Shown here: positions 59,452-64,000 of the stretch, in pieces
How positions within the stretch are numbered: the stretch's first letter is position 1
Layout: each line of letters begins with the position of its first letter
DNA from: Photorhabdus noenieputensis
Lineage (GTDB): Bacteria; Pseudomonadota; Gammaproteobacteria; Enterobacterales; Enterobacteriaceae
Length of the DNA: 64,000 nucleotides
Reading direction: 5' to 3'
NCBI RefSeq assembly: GCF_018448935.1
Contig: NZ_RCWC01000002.1
Location: 233,740 to 297,739, forward strand
Position numbers and translations under genes: made by a program
The notes under the pieces: generated by a model
The model's database searches: none
Told to the model about the DNA's origin: nothing
What the model saw: the letters and a program-made list of their open reading frames with translations, nothing else

Positions 59452-60207
59452 ATGGTAGACCAAACGAAACAAACCACACATTTTGGTTTCCGTACGGTAG
59501 CAAAGGATGAAAAAGCAGGCATGGTGGCTGATGTGTTTCATTCTGTTGCGACAAAATACGATTTAATGAATGATTTAATGTCGTTTGGCATCCATCGTAT
59601 TTGGAAGCGTGTGACTATTGATGCCAGTGGGGTGCGCCGAGGTCAGAGGATACTTGATTTAGCTGGTGGTACTGGCGATCTGACTGCCAAATTTTCTCGT
59701 ATAGTCGGTGAAAAAGGTGAAGTTGTTCTTGCTGATATCAATGAATCTATGCTGAAGGTTGGGCGTGAGAAATTACGTGACGCTGGTATTATTGGTAATG
59801 TCAGCTATGTACAGGCCAATGCGGAAGCGTTGCCTTTCCCTGATAATTATTTTAATTGCATCACTATCTCTTTTGGTTTACGCAATGTTACCGAAAAAGA
59901 AAAAGCCCTGCGTTCTATGTTTCGGGTGTTGAAGCCGGGTGGACGTTTATTGGTGCTTGAATTTTCTAAACCTTTGTTCGCACCGTTAAGCAAAGCGTAT
60001 GATGCTTATTCTTTCCATGTGCTGCCAAAAATTGGTCAGGTTTTTGTGCGGGATGCTGATAGTTATCGTTATCTGGCGGAATCCATCCGTATGCATCCTG
60101 ATCAGGAAACACTTAAAACGATGATGGAAGAGGCTGGTTTTGAACAGGTGACTTTTACCAATATGACTGGCGGCATTGTTGCACTACATAGAGGTTTTAA
60201 ATTCTGA
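59452..60207 (+). CDS. ubiE: ubiquinone/menaquinone biosynthesis C-methyltransferase
   Basis: 251 residues, SAM-dependent, methylating 2-polyprenyl-6-methoxy-1,4-benzoquinol and demethylmenaquinol. Motif [16 protein letters not shown] (about 66-80), motif DIN and [10 protein letters not shown] start at 59452 ([13 protein letters not shown]), where E. coli begins; the longer frame adds eight residues. First gene of ubiE-ubiJ-ubiB. Confidence 0.97.
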   Translation: MVDQTKQTTHFGFRTVAKDEKAGMVADVFHSVATKYDLMNDLMSFGIHRIWKRVTIDASGVRRGQRILDLAGGTGDLTAKFSRIVGEKGEVVLADINESMLKVGREKLRDAGIIGNVSYVQANAEALPFPDNYFNCITISFGLRNVTEKEKALRSMFRVLKPGGRLLVLEFSKPLFAPLSKAYDAYSFHVLPKIGQVFVRDADSYRYLAESIRMHPDQETLKTMMEEAGFEQVTFTNMTGGIVALHRGFKF

Positions 60208-60208
60208 G

Positions 60209-60859
60209 ATGGAAAGACCATCACTGAGTATAGCTATTAATTCCACACTTACGCCGGTTTTAACCGCAGTGATGGAAACATCGTTGAATTACCTGTTATA
60301 TCGTGAACCCGTGTTAAGGCCAGCCCGTATGCGGCTGGTAGACAAAGTTTTGTCGATCGAATTAAAAGAAATGAGCACACCACTCACATTGGTGTTTAGT
60401 GAGAAACAGGTGGACGTATTAAGCCAATGGAGCGAATCTGCTGATTGCACGGTTAAAACTCACTTTTCTGCTTTGCTTAAATTACGGGATCGCCAACAAA
60501 TTTCCAAATTGCTCAGTAGCGGTGAAATGGTTATTGAAGGGGATATGCAGGTTGTTCAGCAATGGTCTGCTTTGTTAGATATGGTTGAATGGGATTTGGC
60601 CCATTATCTTTCTCCTTATTTCGGGGATATTGCTGCCGAAAGTATTAGTCAAGTCCTTAAAAAAGGATTTCAGTTTGTTTCCGGTTCAGTGGAATGCCAG
60701 AAAAATTATCTGGCGGAAGCGTTAACAGAAGAATGGAAACTAGCCCCAAATCAGCTTGAAGTGGCTTATTTCAGTGAAGAAGTTAGTATGTTAGCCAAAG
60801 ATATCGAGCAAATAGAACAACGATTGGCAGCATTAGAGGGAAAATATGACTCCAGGTGA
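60209..60859 (+). CDS. ubiJ: ubiquinone biosynthesis accessory factor UbiJ
   Basis: 216 residues, SCP2-like lipid-binding domain, part of the Ubi metabolon with UbiK. Blocks [37 protein letters not shown] and [20 protein letters not shown] match E. coli UbiJ (YigP). The start at 60209 is two bases after the ubiE stop; the longer frame lies inside ubiE and is rejected. The 3' end overlaps ubiB by 14 bp. Confidence 0.93.
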   Translation: MERPSLSIAINSTLTPVLTAVMETSLNYLLYREPVLRPARMRLVDKVLSIELKEMSTPLTLVFSEKQVDVLSQWSESADCTVKTHFSALLKLRDRQQISKLLSSGEMVIEGDMQVVQQWSALLDMVEWDLAHYLSPYFGDIAAESISQVLKKGFQFVSGSVECQKNYLAEALTEEWKLAPNQLEVAYFSEEVSMLAKDIEQIEQRLAALEGKYDSR

Positions 60860-62486
60860 ATTAAGGCGCCTTTATTTGATCATTCGGGTTTTTCTTTCTT
60901 ACGGATTGGATGAGCTCATTCCTCGAATTCGCTTAACTTGGCCTCTTCGTTTTGGTCGTTATTTATTGTTCTGGCTCCCGAATAGACATAAAGGTAAATC
61001 ACTTGGAGAGAGGCTGCGACTTGCCTTACAGGAATTAGGGCCTGTCTGGATTAAATTTGGACAGATGCTTTCAACGCGGCGTGATCTGTTTCCTCCCGCG
61101 ATAGCGGATCAACTAGCATTGTTGCAAGACCGAGTTGCCTCTTTTGATGGTGCTTTGGCGCGTCAATATATTGAAACTGCTTTAGGGGGACCACTGGAAA
61201 CCTGGTTTGATGATTTTGAACCTATTGCTCTGGCCTCTGCTTCAATTGCTCAGGTCCATACTGCTCGGCTAAAAGAGAATGGACAGGAAATTGTTATCAA
61301 AGTCATTCGTCCTGATATTCTACCGATTATCAAAGCGGATATCCGGTTAATGTACCGCCTAGCTAATTGGGTACCGATGTTATTACCCGATGGACGCCGT
61401 TTACGTCCTCGTGAAGTTGTGCGGGAATATGAGAAGACGTTAATTGATGAACTGAATTTGCTGCGTGAAGCGGCGAATGCAATTCAACTCCGCCGTAATT
61501 TCGAAAATAGTTCAACGCTTTATGTACCAGAAATTTATCCTGATTATTGCCGTGAAAATGTTCTGGTAATGGAGCGGGTTTATGGTATCCCTGTTTCTGA
61601 TATTGAAGCATTGGAAGCGCAGAATACCAATATGAAATTGTTGGCTGAACGGGGAGTACAGGTCTTTTTTACGCAGGTTTTTCGCGATAGCTTCTTCCAT
61701 GCGGATATGCATCCGGGAAATATTTTTGTCAGCTATGAACACCCTGAAGATCCGTTTTATATTGGTATTGATTACGGTATTGTTGGTTCTCTTAATAAAG
61801 ATGATAAACGTTATCTGGCTGAGAATTTTATTGCTTTCTTTAATCGTGATTACCGGAAAGTTGCTGAGCTTCATGTGGATTCAGGCTGGGTTCCTGGTGA
61901 TACCAATGTTGAAGATTTTGAATTTGCAATCCGTACGGTTTGTGAGCCAATATTTGAGAAGCCACTTGCTGAAATTTCATTTGGTCATGTACTTCTGAAT
62001 CTATTTAATACTGCACGTCGTTTTAATATGGCAGTGCAGCCTCAATTAGTTCTTCTACAAAAGACGCTTTTGTATGTAGAAGGATTAGGACGGCAGCTTT
62101 ATCCACAGCTTGATTTGTGGAAAACAGCAAAACCTTTTCTGGAGGAATGGCTACATAGCCAGGTTGGATTGCCTGCTGTTATCCGAGCGTTGAAAGAAAA
62201 GGCACCTTATTGGGCCGAAAAGTTGCCAGAACTACCTGAATTAGTGTATGACAGTCTTCAGCAGCATAAACATTTGCAAGTGAGTATTGAGAAGTTATCA
62301 GGTCATTTAAAAGGGCAACAGATAAAACAGCGACAGTCGCAGTACTTGCTTGGTGTTGGTGCGACATTGTTTCTCTGTGGTAGCTTATTTTTGTTGTCTG
62401 GCTTGGCAAATATTCCTTGGTTGTTTATAGGCGCGGGTACGGTTTCATGGTTTTTTGGCTGGTGTCGTCTGAGTAAAATTGAGTAA
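60846..62486 (+). CDS. ubiB: ubiquinone biosynthesis protein kinase-like UbiB
   Basis: 546 residues, same length as E. coli. ADCK/ABC1-type atypical kinase: KxGQ motif [14 protein letters not shown] (about 72), the Ala-rich loop ASASIAQVH, catalytic [10 protein letters not shown] and DYG in YIGIDYGIV, two C-terminal membrane spans (about 497-540). It overlaps ubiJ by 14 bp, so it is translationally coupled. Confidence 0.97.
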   Translation: MTPGELRRLYLIIRVFLSYGLDELIPRIRLTWPLRFGRYLLFWLPNRHKGKSLGERLRLALQELGPVWIKFGQMLSTRRDLFPPAIADQLALLQDRVASFDGALARQYIETALGGPLETWFDDFEPIALASASIAQVHTARLKENGQEIVIKVIRPDILPIIKADIRLMYRLANWVPMLLPDGRRLRPREVVREYEKTLIDELNLLREAANAIQLRRNFENSSTLYVPEIYPDYCRENVLVMERVYGIPVSDIEALEAQNTNMKLLAERGVQVFFTQVFRDSFFHADMHPGNIFVSYEHPEDPFYIGIDYGIVGSLNKDDKRYLAENFIAFFNRDYRKVAELHVDSGWVPGDTNVEDFEFAIRTVCEPIFEKPLAEISFGHVLLNLFNTARRFNMAVQPQLVLLQKTLLYVEGLGRQLYPQLDLWKTAKPFLEEWLHSQVGLPAVIRALKEKAPYWAEKLPELPELVYDSLQQHKHLQVSIEKLSGHLKGQQIKQRQSQYLLGVGATLFLCGSLFLLSGLANIPWLFIGAGTVSWFFGWCRLSKIE

Positions 62487-62585
62487 AATTTGTTTTAGGG
62501 CAGATTTTTTTTGAAGGTCGGTTATAGTTCGTCTTATGTATAATGAGCTATTAAAATAATCCCTGTTAAATAGAGGTAAATCAGA

Positions 62586-62846
62586 ATGGGCGGTATAAGC
62601 ATTTGGCAATTACTCATTATTGCGGTCATTGTGGTGCTGTTGTTCGGCACGAATAAACTCCGTACTTTGGGTTCTGATCTTGGGGCATCTATTAAAGGTT
62701 TTAAAAAGGCAATAGGGGATGATAATCAGCCTCAACAGGCTCAGAAAACCAGTAGTGATGCCGATTTTGAGACTAAAAACATTACTGAAAAACAATCTGT
62801 AGCTCAATCTGCAACATCTGAGAGCAAAAACAAAGAGCAGGTATAA
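62586..62846 (+). CDS. tatA: Sec-independent protein translocase TatA
   Basis: 86 residues. An N-terminal membrane helix (about 5-20, [18 protein letters not shown]) is followed by an amphipathic helix ([21 protein letters not shown]) and a polar tail. It oligomerises to form the transport pore for folded Tat substrates. It precedes tatB by 3 bp, the conserved order after ubiB. Confidence 0.96.
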   Translation: MGGISIWQLLIIAVIVVLLFGTNKLRTLGSDLGASIKGFKKAIGDDNQPQQAQKTSSDADFETKNITEKQSVAQSATSESKNKEQV

Positions 62847-62849
62847 ACC

Positions 62850-63293
62850 GTGTTTGACATTGGTTTTAGTGAGCTACTGCTGGTTATGGTTATTGGCTTG
62901 GTGGTTTTGGGGCCAGAACGGCTACCGGTGGCAGTAAAAACAGTTGCTGGTTGGATCAGGGCGCTGCGCTCTTTAGCGACTAACGTCCAAAATGAGCTGG
63001 CACAAGAACTGAAATTGCAGGAGCTTCAGGAAAGCCTGAAAAAAGTTCAAGAAGAAGCGGGGTTGCAGAATTTATCCCCAGAACTAAAAGCGTCGATGGA
63101 TGAGCTAAAAGAAGCTGCTGAGTCTTTGAAAAAAGCATACCAAAATGAACCTGATGCAGAGAGTATGAAAGCATCAGAAATAAATGAGGTGGCACAAAAG
63201 TCGGCAGCGTCTCAGGTTGAGGCTTCATCTAAGCCTTCTGCTCCAGTGAATGATCAAACGGCTTCTGCAACGAAGAAGAAAACTTCTGATTAA
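62850..63293 (+). CDS. tatB: Sec-independent protein translocase TatB
   Basis: 147 residues from [33 protein letters not shown] is diagnostic (positions 1-30). A long helical, charged segment and a Ser/Ala-rich tail follow. With TatC it forms the twin-arginine receptor. Confidence 0.96.
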   Translation: MFDIGFSELLLVMVIGLVVLGPERLPVAVKTVAGWIRALRSLATNVQNELAQELKLQELQESLKKVQEEAGLQNLSPELKASMDELKEAAESLKKAYQNEPDAESMKASEINEVAQKSAASQVEASSKPSAPVNDQTASATKKKTSD

Positions 63294-63314
63294 GTTAATG
63301 GTGAACACTAAAAC

Positions 63315-64000
63315 ATGGCTGTTGATGATACCCAACCACTTATCAGTCACCTTATTGAACTGCGTAAGAGAATTCTAAACAGTTTACTTACTGTATTAGT
63401 GGTTTTTTTAGCATTGGTTTATTTTTCTAACGACATCTATCAAATGATTTCTGCGCCTTTGATTAAGCAATTGCCTCAAGGTGCCAGTATGATAGCGACA
63501 GATGTTGCTTCTCCCTTTTTTACGCCAATAAAACTGACCATTATGGTGTCGATATTCGTATCTGCACCTATGGTTCTCTATCAAGTATGGGCATTTATTG
63601 CACCTGCGTTATATAAACATGAACGCCGCTTGATGATCCCTCTGCTTGTTTCCAGTAGCCTGTTGTTTTATTTGGGGATGGCATTTGCTTATTTTGTTGT
63701 ATTTCCGATTGCTTTTGGATTCTTTGCTAAAACGGCACCTGAAGGGGTGCTGATTGCAACGGATATCAGCAACTACTTAAGCTTTGTTATGGCACTGTTT
63801 ATGGCCTTTGGCGTCTCTTTTGAAGTGCCCGTTGCCATTATTTTATTATGCTGGAGTGGGGTAGTTACCCCTGAGTCCTTGAAGAAAAAGCGTCCGTATA
63901 TTCTGGTCGGTGCTTTTGTTGTTGGCATGTTGTTAACGCCGCCGGATGTTTTCTCGCAAACCTTGTTGGCTATTCCTATGTATCTGTTGTTTGAACTGGG
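63315..64000 (+). CDS. tatC: Sec-independent protein translocase TatC (3' end cut by window)
   Basis: The first 228 residues ([20 protein letters not shown]...) are present and open to the end. The LIELRKRI N-terminus and several membrane spans (about 20-40, 75-95, 115-140, 155-180, 195-215) match TatC, with a conserved PFFTPIKL segment. It recognises the twin-arginine signal. Starts 21 bp after tatB. The frame is truncated only by the window edge. Confidence 0.96.
   Translation, partial: MAVDDTQPLISHLIELRKRILNSLLTVLVVFLALVYFSNDIYQMISAPLIKQLPQGASMIATDVASPFFTPIKLTIMVSIFVSAPMVLYQVWAFIAPALYKHERRLMIPLLVSSSLLFYLGMAFAYFVVFPIAFGFFAKTAPEGVLIATDISNYLSFVMALFMAFGVSFEVPVAIILLCWSGVVTPESLKKKRPYILVGAFVVGMLLTPPDVFSQTLLAIPMYLLFEL

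Overview
The window reads as chromosome of an AT-rich enterobacterium of the Morganellaceae, most likely Photorhabdus (or close to Xenorhabdus). The basis is near-identity of many core proteins to remembered E. coli orthologues, E. coli-like gene order, ERIC repeats and an insect-associate style of accessory content. I ran no database search.

Core block 1 (1-16.2 kb) follows E. coli order: pyrB start with its pyrL leader and attenuator, argI, rraB, a broken Hcp-like gene split by an ERIC element, an amino-acid ABC transporter with two homologous binding proteins, valS-holC-pepA, divergent lptF-lptG, an ampH-like gene, a very small membrane ORF, and tRNA-Leu(CAA), the leuX equivalent.

Accessory block (16.2-42.7 kb) starts directly at the tRNA with a P4-type integrase. 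It looks like three or more elements stacked in tandem. (A) The integrase plus a three-gene module with a PD-(D/E)xK-like first protein and a frameshifted second gene, followed by an IS982-type element. (B) A decayed integrase followed by a large SF1 helicase, a RecQ-phosphoribosyltransferase fusion and a DprA-like protein, which I regard as the best candidate for a poorly described (probably anti-phage) system. (C) A second integrase remnant, a complete GC-richer ferric-citrate locus (fecIRABCDE), about 2.2 kb of very AT-rich ORF-less repeat-bearing DNA, and a restriction-modification-Vsr cassette. E. coli K-12 also carries leuX-intB-...-fec (KplE2), so this is the same insertion hotspot.

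Core block 2 (43.4-64 kb): a TauE/SafE-type permease, an MFS transporter, ghxP-yjcE (PurR-like site), divergent metR/metE (MetJ- and MetR-like sites), a Tat-exported intradiol-dioxygenase-like protein, pcp, udp (CRP-like sites), a CX5R phosphatase, two tandem ERICs, a DedA protein, then rmuC-ubiE-ubiJ-ubiB-tatA-tatB-tatC. tatC runs off the end. The Tat-type signal on the dioxygenase-like protein fits the presence of the Tat export genes in the same window.
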